Positions 10,708-24,500 of a stretch of 64,000 nt of DNA are shown one piece after another. Origin of the DNA: Lineus longissimus (Eukaryota; Nemertea; Pilidiophora; Heteronemertea; Lineidae); NCBI RefSeq assembly GCF_910592395.1, contig NC_088313.1:188501-252500 (forward strand), in the 5' to 3' direction. Position 1 is the stretch's first letter. The number at the start of each line of letters is the position of its first letter. The translations under genes were made by a program, and so were the position numbers. The notes beneath the pieces were generated by a model, which made no database searches, was not told the origin of the DNA, and saw only the letters and a list, made by a program, of their open reading frames with translations.

Positions 10708-13700
10708 TCATCTCGTCTCCGCTCTGATAACCGAATTTACCCATGTCGTATAGGATTTGACTCGTGTGTAGACCCCAGGGTAGCCCCGTCTGCCGCAACC
10801 GTAACCCCATGAGACCACACCAATTTGCACCCAGCGGTCGTTAAGGTAACAAACCAGTGGTCCTCCAGAGTCGCCCTGCAAAGAAGAGTGTCTGTCAGTT
10901 TCGTTGCGATCATACACATGAAAGCAAAGTCAGTTTCCGGCTTGCTGTTTCCAGTGCAGGCTATTTATTCATCTCTCTGTTGTCACCAACGAACGAGGGA
11001 ATGAGAAAAGATATTGTAGTCCGACCCCTGATTTCCTCAGGATGTGCGATGCTTACCTTACACGTGTCTTTCCCACCTTCCGGAGCATAAGCACACAACT
11101 CTCCATCATCTACGCCAATTTTAGATTTGTTTAACATCCGGGTACATTCGTCGTTGTCGATGAGACGGAGAACCACGTGACGAATTTCGGAAGACATTTC
11201 TGAAATCAAGAAACGTCATTGTTCATATGAAATACCGGTGTAGAAGTAGAAAATGTTCCCCTGGAAAAGTATCCGGCCCTATTATAATATTCTGAAGGAT
11301 TAAGGTTCTAAAGAAGCCATTGGCCATCAGTAGGTCAGAGATTAAAGCGCATTCTAACCTTGGACATTTCAAACTTCTTCACCTGGATCTTTCCCAGAAT
11401 GAACTAGTAACTGGGATAACATTGGTTTCGCTTACCACCTGATGATGTATTGGTATCACTCCACCCAGAGGCGAAACATTCCATCCCATTGGGTAGCATC
11501 TCATCTTCTTCAGGAAGGCACACGGGATTTAAGAAGTCTCCAAGAGGTAGAGGTTCGGCCAACTTTATCAAACCTATATCGTAAGATATTCTGTCAATAG
11601 CTGTAAAGATACAATTTACTGATATCTAGACTGACCTGAGACACCCTGATCATCCTCACAGCTCCTTTTTCAATGTTGGCCACGTGCGCATCTACCTTCA
11701 CGCGAAAACGAGCGCGCTCAAACGCTATTTCAAGACAGGTTTTGTATCAAAATCCCTAGATAATTTCAACAGAAGTCTTTGAAAGCTCACGTGGAAGAAA
11801 CTGTGCTTTAGATGGGCGTCGAAAGATCAGTGTATGACGACCAGGGGTGATGTGTTCCCCGCACTGACAAGCGCGAGACGCTGTGAGAGATTGTTACTCC
11901 GTTCCTTGACAAGACCACTAACATTTGTGACGTGTCGGCCACCTCAGGAGTTTCAAGTTTTATACTTTTCTCGTATTCAGGAAATTAATTTAGCAGCTCA
12001 AAGCATCATTCGTCGTATACTTACAATTAAGACTAGTTTTATTCCTATATTCTGGATGTGCTATTATTTTGTCAGGTGTTACTTTATAGAGTGTCTCCAC
12101 TCTTCCGTTAACGCTACGCTCCCCAACTCGAACTTCCCATGATTTGTAGTCGAAGTCCCATCTCCAGGAAAACTTGAAATGTCCATCTTTGCTCATCTCC
12201 CAGTTTATATGAATGTGCCTGAAAGTTGGAATCATCAGACTTTATATTCTTTACGTGGTGATGCCGGAAGAGCATTTGTCCCTTGAGGGCACAATGCAGA
12301 CCAGCGTCTTTTTAAAAAAAGAGAGTATTAGGCGTGGCCAGGATTTCCAGAGAGCGGGTCGTTTCCCCAAAAAGGGGGCAACCCACGGTCAATGTTGAAG
12401 ATGAATTTTTGCTCAAGGACTCGTCCTGCTCAACTGGATCCTTCAGACCCCCTCATTCCGACCCACACTAGCGAGGCCTACCAGTCAGATTGGACAACAC
12501 TAATTGCCCCTGCGATTAAGATTACGGCATGTCATGTCGCGAACTCTTAACCCCAAAGATAATTTTCATTTTGTTGAAGAAACGTCAGACTACCGCGCTT
12601 ACTGTAAACAGTGGGCCGCTGTCATAATCCACTGCGGGTGTATCAAGGAGCCGCTACAGAACTGTCTCATCCTCCGGCCAGTCCGGTCCGGTTCGTACAA
12701 GGCAACCAACCACGGCCACTCGCCCGGCAAAGACGGCGTGCCGCCAACGATACGCTTTCTGATCGCTTGGTCCCCGGAACCTTTCCGCGCGTGACTGTAC
12801 TTTGATATACCGCAGCAGTTTCCAGCAACAAGATCGGGTTTTGGAAAGGCACTCATGTTTTCAGAAGAAAGCTTTTGGCGACAACTGGCAAAATCTGAAA
12901 GTCAATTATCACAAACATGTTAATCTCAACGACATTTTCATGGCTATAGACGCTGTGAATTAAAGCTGAATGCATGCTAGCATGAGCAGCGACGCACTTC
13001 ACACCCTCTCCTACATGTCCTAGGCATTTTGAATGTTTAAATGAATGTACCCTTCCAGTATTGCGAACTTCACTCCGGAGCCTTCTAAGCGTGTTGTCTG
13101 AAAGCAAAGCATGTCTCAAACCCACCTCACAACAGTTTCGTACTTAGATCATATTGTCATTTCCCCATGCCAATGCCCCTTTGCTATTTCCCCTCCTTTT
13201 CCTGTACCCCTTGCCTCCGATTTCCCCTTTTACCCCGTGACAAACCTCTGTTCCGTTCATTTTGAACGATGTCTCATAAGATCAACTTACCACATCCCAA
13301 AATTGCGAGCCTGAGAGCTATCTTTTTGTTCCACACCGCTTTAGGGATGACGCGGACACACCTTGCCACCAGCGCTTCATGGAAGACGTTTGATACCACT
13401 GTTCTACCATCGACGTTACCGGGAAACATCTGAAACGAAAAAGATGGAAATGTTCCACAGGGTCAATGTTTATAAGAAGACTCTTATTCGGTCCTCAATG
13501 TTACAGTTTGCCTGTGACAAATGTGAGGTTTTTCAGCAAAGGTATGTCATCCGTCTTAGACATCTTCTTTAAGATATACGAAGTATACATGTACTCGTGG
13601 CCAAACCAACAGCGGCCCTTAGCAAAATCCTGCTGATCGACTTCTACATGTCCTGATCACTTTCTTTGGGGGGGGGGGGGGGTGATGCAGGAAGGGTACT

Positions 13701-14469
13701 GGACGCCTGCTGATCGAGAGAACGTTGGTTCGAATTTAGATGAATCTGTTATTTCCATAAAACAGAGTTCAAAGGTGAAGTGTCGTGCTTCTAGATAACA
13801 TCCGAGGAAGATTCATGGGTGTCTGAAGTGTTTTTAACAGAGTATTATACCTTTGGAGTTGTTCCATCCAAAATCTTTGTAAATGTATTGCAATCTTCAC
13901 TGGAGGCTACTTCAAACTCCGTCACCCACTCCTCCTCGCCTCGACTTCCCTGAGTTTCTATTCCAGTCACCGTGTACTTGTTGTCGAAAACTATCTGAAA
14001 TAACCGAAAACATGCCAGTGAAGTTCTGAGTGAGTGGTGAAGAAAAATACGTCTATTCATCAATTAAGTGATAGTCCATGTCCGCCGCTGTCAGTTTCAC
14101 TCTACCCATCATGAGACTGAGGTTTGTGATACAAATATCGAGAGCCGGATTTTGTCCTTCTATTTCTGTTTTTTTTCGCCTTCTTCTCCTTCTCCGTCGT
14201 CGTCAGCGTGGACAAGTTCAAACTAAACACGGCTATCAAAGTACCCGTCTGATCATTAATCTGTCTATGGAGCCACAGTAACCGCTGTCATATACTCACT
14301 GTTATAAAATCGTAATCTCCCGAAAAGACGGGATCTTCAGCTGTCCACGCATCACCTCCATGGAGGTTTGGTGCCAGGCCCTCTGTTACTCTCGGCCTTG
14401 AGGATTGCCAAGTCTTGGTGATGGTATACTTTGATCGGTGCAAGGGCATGTAACAGTTTGGCTCAGCTC
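10708..14469 (-). CDS. Discoidin (F5/8C)-trypsin serine protease, 5' end missing
   Basis: Eight exons in transcript order join in phase: 14469-14300, 13994-13851, 13429-13291, 12894-12603, 12218-12025, 11600-11436, 11199-11057 and 10875-10708, giving about 470 residues. The first three encode an F5/8 type C domain: an early Cys, [42 protein letters not shown] and a closing LRLAILGC. A Cys-containing linker leads to the activation site RKR-IVGG. The trypsin domain has TAAHC (His), SYDIGLIKL (Asp) and GDSGGP (Ser). The residue six before the catalytic Ser is Asp (KDTCKGDS), so cleavage after Arg/Lys is expected. The protein is likely a secreted zymogen that binds a surface through the discoidin domain. 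The exon carrying the signal peptide, expected to end in phase 1, was not found upstream of 14469. Confidence 0.88.
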
Positions 14470-15388
14470 CTGTGAAAGATAAGTACCAAAATATTGATTG
14501 TGATTTCTTTGATTTTCAAGTAGCCAAGAAGCCAAGTGAAGAATTCTCTTTTTCAGGATCCCTTTCTCCTGCAAAGAGTAAGCTGAAAGGATAGGCTAGT
14601 TCGCTTGGCAAAAGCAGAGCCCAGGCCAGACTCGCATAAAAGAACTATTCATATACATTTACTTCACGGGGAATTGTGATCTACTTTCCAAGGTCTCTGA
14701 CATATAGGCTGACGTGAAGTTACCCCTATTGACAGGGTGGGGGAGGTTTCCTACGTCATATTTTATAGTCAGTGCCAGTGTACATGTACATGACATGTAA
14801 TCAGACAAATAACTCCGCATGTACGACTGGACCAGTAAATCATTAGTCTGTTGACGGAAGAGTTGTTGTTGCGGCACACGCTATTTGCTCGGCATTGCGG
14901 AGGGCAGCGAGAGATCACGCTTACCCTGGGGAAACGGACGCGAGGGATTTACGTTTTGCGCATGAAGTTCATCGGCAAACAGGTAAATGATGAACAATAT
15001 ATCCGCAACTGCTTTCCACTTATAAAAATAAAGGTTTTAAGATTCTGAAAAACCTTCAAGGCCTGTTTGGCCAAAACAGATGTTCACCCCAACCTTTGCG
15101 GTTGGTTTTCATTATCCGAAAAACCTAGAGGTGCATATTTGTGTTGGAAAAAGCTTTTACAATGGCTCAATTTTTTTATTTCTATGAGTGCAATAGTGGA
15201 TCTGTCACGATGGACGGGGAATAACTGGTTCAGTCCATCCTGAGATTTAGGGCTTCTTTATATCAAGGGCCCGCCAAAATTGTTGAATTTTTTCATAAGT
15301 TCAAAATTCTGAAAAATTTTCAAGGCCAACATTTTTGGGCTGATGATGTTTCTTTATTTTGAGCAGAAAAAAAAGTGAAAAAAATATT

Positions 15389-15455
15389 TGGACTTGAAAT
15401 TTTTTTTCATATGTAGCATGACAAATTAGCCGCAATCAATTTCTTAACAGAAATC
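15389..15455 (+). repeat. Dispersed repeat, copy 1
   Basis: About 70 bp, including GTAGCATGACAAA and a GCCGCAATCAATTTCTTAAC core followed by AGAAATCATGG. It recurs at 37073-37144 with about 90 percent identity by eye. The flanks differ, so it is a dispersed element fragment and not a local duplication. Confidence 0.75.
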
Positions 15456-16685
15456 ATGGCAGCATTCGTCTTTTCACGGCAATTAGGCCCTTTGGTCGGG
15501 TTAGAGGGGTGAATTGGGTCATTTGGACCGCCCAATCCAGTGGTCGTGGTCTGGGTACCGGGGTGGTAGTGTTACCGGCGATTCTTGGTCGTAATAGCGG
15601 GCTGGTCGCGTTACCGGGGTGGTCGCCGACAGCGGTTCCACTGTTAGTTGGTAATTTCCCGCCCAGAGTGCTTCTGTCCATTAATTGTCTCCCATGATCA
15701 AGTACGGATACGCCGTTTGATGCTTGTCTTCTGACAGATTGAATTACTAACGAAATCACGCAAATTCATTCTGGCATTAATGTTTTCTAGTCAATTATAC
15801 AAAATTGTCGACAGAATTATCAAATTTGCAAGAATCAGGAATGAGAGAGTCCATGGCGTCACAAGTTTTGTAGGAGTACAAGGAAGGAAATACTACATGT
15901 ATAACATGTATAGAGGTGGCTTAATGTGATATTTGTTAAACCTAGTTGTCAGCCATTCTTTAGACAGGGGCAAGGAGGGGTCCAGACCAAGGGTGATGTG
16001 GACCCCCACCTATACTCGCGCTGAGTAGTACTGGGACAGTTCTATATATGCTTGGAAATGGCGTCTTCGGCGTTCCAGCTAGATTTTAGAAATATGTCGA
16101 TAAAGATGCGAGGGGTTATTTTTATGTGCCAGAAGCATAACTTTGCAAGTAGGGCTGTTCTGAGAAGAAATTTTTCACTTCAATCAGTCCGTTTGCGCTC
16201 TCAGCGCTGTCATAACATGGGAAAGACAATGGTGGACAAAAGATCTTATACGCCCATGAAATATCGCACCATGTTTTCGCCAACTTGAGTAGGTCTGATC
16301 AATGAATTGCGAGTAGAGGGCACCATGTAGATTAAAAAACCAATGTTTTCAATCAATTTTCTTCTGGGTGAGTAGTTTGGGTGTAGTTTCGATTTCCCGT
16401 TGTTAAATGGCCCAACTAACATTAGTGAATTCAGACCCTAGGCCTTCCCGTGTTGAGCAACCGTATAGCACGTTTGAATGACATGTTTTCTATTTAGTGA
16501 GTGGAACTAGGACTATAACATTTTTGTCGAACAGAAAATGTTTCAGCTAAATTAGACAACAAGTTCAAACTAGCTTGAAAGCTACATTTCCATGGCTTTC
16601 CGACAAAACATGTTTATTCTATACCTTAACGTGATGAAGATTCAGTTTGGGCGGAACGATCTGATGTATATGGTGCTGGTGTGAC

Positions 16686-16810
16686 AATGGGTGATATGAA
16701 TAAAGACTAGCAAATGCTTTTATCTAAAACTTTATGTACATTTACACTAGGCCTTTCTGTACAGAATTGAAGTAAAAGCATTTGCTAGTCTTTATTCATA
16801 TCGCCCAATG
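16686..16810. mobile_element. MITE-like element with long terminal inverted repeats
   Basis: About 125 bp. The left end reads CAATGGGTGATATGAATAAA and continues AGACTAGCAAATGCTTTTA. The right end is its reverse complement with two mismatches, so nearly 40 bp on each side can pair around a central spacer of about 50 bp. There is no coding capacity. Length, palindromic structure and a second diverged copy at 53780-53908 fit a miniature inverted-repeat transposable element. The target-site duplication is not clear. Confidence 0.75.
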
Positions 16811-19800
16811 ACTATCATGCAAGCTATGATGATGATGAAAATGATTAGGGTTATGATATGCTGACGATGTCGATGACGATGATGATGTTGACAATGATGA
16901 CGATCATATAAGAGATAATGCTAATGGTGATATTGAAGAACATATCAAGGGATGACGTTAATAGGATAATAATCAGGAGTACATACCTGAGCGTTAGTTA
17001 GGACATTAGTAAATCGATACGCGGTCTTGGGCGATTTGTAAAGTAGGAGAAAAGCGGAGGACGCCTACGCTATCGGAGTCTAGGGAGTCACCCTCTCATT
17101 AGTACGTGCTCAGAGGGGGCGGGGGGCGAACCCATGACTTGACTGGGGTGACGTTTGCTGGTGTTAATCTAGCATGCATTGTTCATACACTTGTACTTAA
17201 AGAAACCTTGATCAGTAGTAATGTGTTGCTGATGAGAGTATGAACGCCACAATCGTAGGCTAACCGGACGTAATTTACAGAAACTTGTCAGTTTTTATGT
17301 AAACAATTTTGCCGACGAGTCCAATTTCTTGTGATGCCGCGTTAGCGTCCCTCATGATGCGAGAATAATCTTCATTGCGATCGTGACTGGCGTGCAGATG
17401 CCTACGTTTCTTCTTCAGAATGTTGTTGCTTTTTGTTGCAACCAGTTATTGGAGCTAGTAGTAAATTTCTTTGTGGTTATACATGTATTTACAATCCTAA
17501 TCAGAGCTAATAGCCGTTGCGACTGTTTTCCAAGAAATTGTCGAGGCCGATACGTTTAATAGTTAGTTATGCGCCTGTCACTCTGGAGGCTACTGCAATG
17601 TCCACACTTAGAGTAACCAAGGTCCACACGAATCCGTCGTTGCCAGAGTGTTCGAAGTTACAAAGTACATACATGTAATAAACAGGATTGATACCTGGCC
17701 TATACGCACGATAGCATGTTACATGTACCTCATTTGCATTGGTGGGTACGTTGCATGCGGTGATAACTCATGATGCTTTGACTTTTAGTCCTTCCATCAT
17801 ATCACGGACTTGGAGATTCTGGAAAACCGTGATCAAGTTATTTGTTAGCCGCAAGATTTGTCTCGATGACCCAAGAGTGAACTAAACTCTTTTGTCGTGA
17901 GTCCATACAGGCTTAAATGTCGAAATTCGGCTACAAACATACGATCAAATAAATTTTAAGTTCAATGCTGGTGCACACTTTTATTTCAAAATTCCAAGTA
18001 ACCAATACGCTTTCAGTGCGTTTCATGCCACCTCATACTTTCGCCAGCGTGAAGAGCGATGTCAATCAAGATGTGTTGAAATAGGCCTTTTCTTTCTATT
18101 GTTAATCACCGTATATATCCTAATATGCCGTAGAGATCAATTTGCTCATCTCTCCAAGTGCATGTTGACAAAACCGAATCGGAAGTTTTTTTATGCGGAA
18201 TGGCCAGACCCATCACCTTCACAGTTCGGCTATAGGCTTGGGAATTGAGATCTTGATTAACTTCCTGTCAAGTTGAACCACAACGATCGGGGGTTCCTTT
18301 GGGAGAAAGTTCTTTTGGAATAGGCATATTATGTATACATACATATAGGCTTACATTTATCAGCACAAATAGATACGGTGGCGCGCCAGGGCCAAACTAA
18401 GACGATTTTACTTCTCTTAGGTGTTTCAATGGATAAACGCGAAGTACGGGAGATGTAATATAGGACTGCTGAAGGTAGGGGCAAATAAATTTGAATGGTG
18501 TTTAGAAATTAGAGAAAATTGCAGAGAAAATGTTGTTGCGTGTGTCTCAATCAAATGAAATTAAAATGCGCAGCCGACTGAAAACTTGGATATTAGCCCC
18601 AAGACCATTTCTTTTGGTGCATGGGTATTCTTTTGGCATTTCAAGAAATAGTTATCCATTCAAGATTATATTTCATGATAACTTCGGAATTGAAAAACGG
18701 ACGCTGCGACAATGTAGACTATTTCGTAACGACTCGGCCAGTTCGTCACCACCAGGCTTTCAAAGGGTCTTGGCGTTATACTTCATGCGTCGTGCCAGAC
18801 TACACCGATATACAACACTTTTAGAGTAAGTTTCAGCCAGGTTGTTAACTTACCACTGGGTTGCCTTTGTGGCCTGCCAGTCGCAATTGGCATTCTACCG
18901 CTGGTCTGAAAGGAAGGCATTACAGCAATATAAACACACTTTAGCTCAGTATTTGCACTCAAGATATTTTAAATTCGACCCCCCCCCCCCCCCCCCCATT
19001 ACACTTTATATTTCCACAAAAAACAAATTACTGGACCAAAATCTTGTCTGCTTCATTGGCTGTGTGATTTGGAGCACATTTATACAAATACATAACACTC
19101 AAGTTGATCACAGGGCTTACCTGAAGTCCAATAAATAGAATGAAGGCATCTATGATCCAGCTTATGACAATCATATCGAAATAACTCCGTCACCTAAAGA
19201 CTCTCCCCTTCAAACCCGTGCTGATGTGGATCCCTTATCGTTGATGTCGCGTAATCAATCAAAAGCAAAATAAGTGAAGTCAATCTAATGAAAAGTCCGC
19301 GAAGTGATATTGCCAATTGAAATCTAGTCCAAAATGAGCAGTTCAGAATTGCGAAAGCTAATTGTTGATAAACGGGTGCATTTCAAATCTGTACTCGTTT
19401 GAAATTATGACTCGATTATATTACATGTCACTGTCTTCATCGCACGTCAGACCACTGGCTATTTGTACAAGTCATTATCTACTGCATGCTGAGGATAAAG
19501 CATCATATACTTCGTCCTGACTCAACTCTTCTCGTCATCAGCAGATGAAGTCACCACAACGAACCAATGAGAATCGGCAGGCCAAACAAATGGTGGATAA
19601 TCTCACATCATCACGTCGATTTCCTCATGTTGCTTGTCCTCGTTTTCTGTTTACTAGCATTGTCCTCTTAAACGACCACCCATGGTTTTATCAGGTAAAC
19701 ATGGATGGAGACGGTGTGCTCTTCCAACCATAAGGTGTGTTGCTTCTTCCCGAAATGGGTTTGAGGTTCCTCTTCAGCGACATCACCATAGATGATAGCA

Positions 19801-21518
19801 TATTATAAATTGTATACATCTATTTTTTCTCATTTGTCGCAAATACAGCGCCAGTCTTTCATTGCAGATACATTGTATATGTATTCGTACTAACGCGTAC
19901 ATGTACCATTGAGGCTTATAGAAATACATGTATAAGCGTATATACGCACAAATTCGTCTCTATTCTGACGAAAAACTTCAATCAGATATATGAGCCAACT
20001 AAAAGATGCCTACCATTGTTGTTCGGAGCAGAGCGCATGGACCTTGGAGCCTTTACATGGCTTCCGATTGGTCTGCTGCCTGTATCGGCGGAAGTCCATA
20101 TTCCTTAGAAAGGCGGCAAATGTTTATGAAAGTGCTCAATAGGCTGCGTTGCTTCTGATTGTATTCTAACATTTGATACAGCTGTCCTTCAAACCTTAAT
20201 GTAGTCTAAGTCACAATCATGAAATCGACATTTCTAGGAATTAACTCAGATCATCAGAAATTAATCAGGGGCCAAATTAAAGTATTTCCCTTTGCGACAG
20301 AATCTTTTTAGTCAGTAATCAATGGGCGATCTCTTTTCCAGGAAAAACCATGAGCTGTTCCGAATCGATAAATATTGACAGATGCTGTCACGGGAAGGGA
20401 GAAATAAAGAAAAAAATCGATAGGGATAATACAAATTGATAAGCACAAAATGGTCGACAATATTTCTTTGGGTTCACAAGGGACGATATTGGATAGGTTT
20501 CGCCATCCGTATCCTTTAGTAGGCCTATCATATTGGTGATTATAAAAAACTGACATTATTATTTCATGTCCATGCCGTTGTGGACATGTAGGCATTGGCA
20601 AAAGGTTGAACAATTGTTCTTATTAATTACTCTTTACATCTTAAACAAAAGACCCATCAAACCATGAAGTAATTATCCTCAAACCACCGAGTTTGCCGCT
20701 CAGGCTATTTTCGTGTACTCGCACATTAACACCCCCTCACTACTGGTCATGACTGAATAACTTTTAACTAAAAATACTCAGTGCTAACCCATTGTATGTT
20801 CTCCACATTGTTAGCAATTGTGTTTGAAGTTTGTACGTCATATGTTTGGATATAATCCTTTTCAAGGAACGCCCTGTATTCATGTTACAAGCACGCCTCG
20901 ATTTGACAAACTTGCACCGATTGGACCAGTCGGTTTCATATATGAAGAGGAAGAAGACCAATAACTTCATTCAAGGATATTCATTACATTAATTTGTTTG
21001 GATATTTCACGAAAAGGATTTAAATGGATACTGCTTATACATAACTTTTAAGGATTACATGCGATTTGATTGCTGTTAACAGTTCTTTTCCCGTTGCCAC
21101 TCCCATTAGTAGATATATTCTGGTAAGATTAGTAATTTATCTTACCCGTTTTTCATACACTGTGATATACATGTACTAAGAAAACAATAATTTGAATTTT
21201 GAGTTTGAATTAGGGTGGGGGGTTTCCTGGTTTTCCCTGGGGGCTAAACTTTAGAATCCCCGATGGGAAATGACGTAGTTTGATCGCATTCAACTATAAA
21301 TCCATTGAACAGCGGTGCTTCGTTAGTCAACCGATGACCTTTTTTTCGGGTGTGATCGGGGATTGTAAACTCGTTCCTTCGGCTACAACAGTTGACCGTC
21401 TCCCGCGTGGATTTATTGATTCAACTTACAAAAACTCCTCTTTCTGTTTGCAGGCCGGGGTAAAAGGTCGATATAACGTACCCCCTTATCGCCACCGCCT
21501 CACCAGAAACGAAGCACG

Positions 21519-24500
21519 ATGTACCGGAGAGAACCCCCGCATCTTTACCCCTGGAATTTACTGGTAAGTGCACGGTGCGATGACGAATAACCGCAGTGAC
21601 TGAATCAATATGGCCACGGTGGAGTAATTAGACCAGTACGATGAAACTTGGCATGTACTGTTTTTTACATCAACATCAGTGTACGCTGTAGCAGTGTTGA
21701 ATATTATGCTCAGTATAAGTTAAGAGAAGTCCTCTAACGTATAGTCCGTTTATGTACGTGTAGTTGGAAGGTCTCCTACCCCAAAGGCAGCAGCAGATTG
21801 CCGACCATCCATTGGTCACACCCGTCCAAGCAGTCCCGCCCGACCACACATTGAACGACGAGAAAACATTTAGTATTCATCAGATATAATAGGTCACGGT
21901 GTCATTTAAAACACTGCGACGGTCAGTGGCAGTAATGAGTGTAAAAGGATGGTTTTCATAAAAAGGTCACCATATGTTGCCGGCACTTAAATTGGCCGTT
22001 CTTTTATTAATACACCTCAAGGACAGCTCTTCTGATGCACCCGGCCAAACGTCACAAATGAGGGTCGTCACCCCTGCCGAGTAAGACACCAACGCCCCAG
22101 TTTCCGTCAATATGTGTCTATGATGCTGTCTCGGGCGTAAATCCTTGCTCACCAGGGCCACTCGTATACGTACATGTACATGTACTAGGGGTCAAAGTAA
22201 ACATGATACCATTTTAAAATAAAATATCATTCCTGTCATAATCAAAGTCTAGTGTTATTGCTCAGGTGTATGCAGTATCAGTCGTTAAGTAATCGGCTTC
22301 TAAAACACTGAAGAAAAAAGTGAATTTCGCACGAGCCACACAATACTCCTCCGTTTCCAACCACTCAGTCGGTATTAATCAAAACAATTGATAAAACAAG
22401 TCATTCATATTCCCACATGCGATTTCTGAGTGGAACGCTTCTGTGATTCAGCAGATCGAATCCAGCTGACTGATCTGCGAGGAGAAGGTACTACCTTTTC
22501 TCGGGGCGGTATATTGTCAAAGTAGGCTAAAACATGAAAGGACCCTCAGAAGGTTTGTTTTGTAGTAATGACATGGTTAAAAGGAGTTGCCATATCGGCT
22601 GTCAATAGGCGGGTCTAGCCTTTGAACAAATATTTGGTTTCTTTTAAGGTCATTATATATAGGCTAATGCATGTAAATGGGTGTGGTATACAGCATAGGC
22701 CTTATTGCACCATGTCGAGATCTTGAAATTGGGAAGGGATTTAGATGTTTCTACAGAGTCACAGTGTCACATGACGACACCCTTCTTCAACTGACTTGGA
22801 ATGAGCGGGCAGTGTTTAGGCAGTGCGTGGTTTAGAAAGCGTCAGTGGTCACGAATCGTGTTGTACAATAATCGTCAAAACCAACAGAATGAAAAAAATG
22901 CGGAAAAAAACACGCTTAAAATATTTCTCACCCCAGTTATGCAAAGTTTCATCATGAGACTTCGTGTACAATAATCGTCCAAACCAACAAAAAGAAAAAA
23001 ACATGTCATTGAATAGAAAATGTGTTTGCGAAATCTTAGGAATTGTCTTCTTATTAACGATTAAATCTTCTTTTATGTTTACCTCAAAAAGGCGAAAGGT
23101 TAGACACAAACAAAACACCTACACGAGCAAGGGTCATAAAATGATGAAGCTATAGTCATGAAACACATGAATAAGCATAAACGAAATCACGTAGTTTCCT
23201 CCATGCACACTGAGTGTATGGTATGGTGGTAAAATATAGTGGAATCTATAGTGTTTTTTGTGGTAAAACCTATAATGAAACTAAAGCAGTATTTTCCCAT
23301 TGTTACTCATTGCAGGATGGATTCGATCCAAGAGGAACAGAAGTCCCAATAAGACCAACGGGCTCCAAAGGCTCGGTCGAAAATCCTCTTTACTTTTCCG
23401 ATGATGAAGGGCCAGTCGATCCGCAAACCCGGACAGGAGCCTGGATAGAAGAACTACCCCGTGGTGCTGCAGCATATAGGGACTCGAAGCCGTTATACAC
23501 AGGTAATAACCGTGCTTCCCCATGTCACCCATGTCACCAATTCGCGTCCATTTCTTTTTCGACGGGAATTCTCCACACTCTCTTACAACTACCTCGCTGC
23601 CGTTTTCCATCAGCTGTCCAACGTGGGAAATAATTATTGCCAATGCGTACTGTTAGCAATTTATTCTGGCTTTTAGTGATAATGTGTAATATCAGGAAGT
23701 TACCAATTTCTTTCGCTGAACCTCTCATTGCTCATTGCAGGTCGCCCCTGGCAGCCACCGTCATCAACATCCAGCCAAGAACTCTGGCTTCAGCCGAGGG
23801 AGCACCACAAACATCCCTACCGGCGGAGACTATGCTGCTTCTTCATAATTATCCTGATACTCATAGCACTGGGTGCTCTCATATTTACTGCTGTATATTT
23901 TGGCTGTAAGTGTAGATATTTTTTAATGATAATGGAAATTGAAAACCCCGAATAATAATGATAAGAATGCGTTCGAGTTTTAATTCATATCTGGAATGGC
24001 ATTTTTACACGGCCTTTCTTTCTTGATGCTACACTTATATATATAATCGAAGTTTGAAACTTTGTTCCCTGGTCTTTGTTCATATACTTAATTCATAATC
24101 TGATTCTTTTCCAGTGGGAAGTGATGAATCACTTTCGAGTACTACAGACACGCCAACAACACAATTTCAAAGTGAGTAGGCGAACTTTCCCCCAAACACT
24201 TCAATATGTTCTTCCTGTGAAACCTTTCCACAAATACTGACATCTGAAATCAGTTCAGACCAGTAATCTCTTTGAGCAGCTGACATAGAAGTAACTGAGG
24301 CTGCATGTTAAATGCCCTTTGTTCATAAGAACCACTAAAACATCACACTAGAAAATTCTCCAACAGAGCAGATCTTATTTATGAAAACTACTGGTTTTGT
24401 TTCATTTCAATAACTGTGTAGCTGAAGTGCTTGGTGCTTTATCATTGTGTTCTTGCCCCAATAATGATTTCATGGATTTTTGTTTCCTTTTTTCCAGCTC

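Larger units (their letters stand above)
14470..21453. other. Gene-poor region with repeats
   Basis: No supported exon is seen across about 7 kb. It probably holds the promoter and first exon(s) of the protease on the minus strand and the promoter of the SEA gene on the plus strand. Visible structure: a dispersed repeat at 15389-15455, GC-rich GTTACCGG/GGTGGT repeats at about 15535-15640, a palindromic element at 16686-16810, a GAT/GAC-rich tract at about 16828-16910, and a run of 19 C at 18979-18997. Open frames of 60-100 codons lack splice or homology support. Confidence 0.5.

Noticed and set aside
13669-13740. Possible tRNA-like B box (GGTTCGAATTT) near 13728
   Set aside because: The match is imperfect, and no A box or cloverleaf could be found upstream; it lies in a protease intron.
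10708-14469. Two separate genes (a discoidin protein and a trypsin)
   Set aside because: The exon 13429-13291 to 12894-12603 junction is in phase with good splice sites, and neither half has its own start or stop in between. Kept as one gene pending cDNA.
15454-15759. 101-codon minus-strand open frame upstream of the protease, considered as its missing 5' exon
   Set aside because: No signal peptide or fitting phase-1 donor; the sequence is a GC-rich imperfect repeat.
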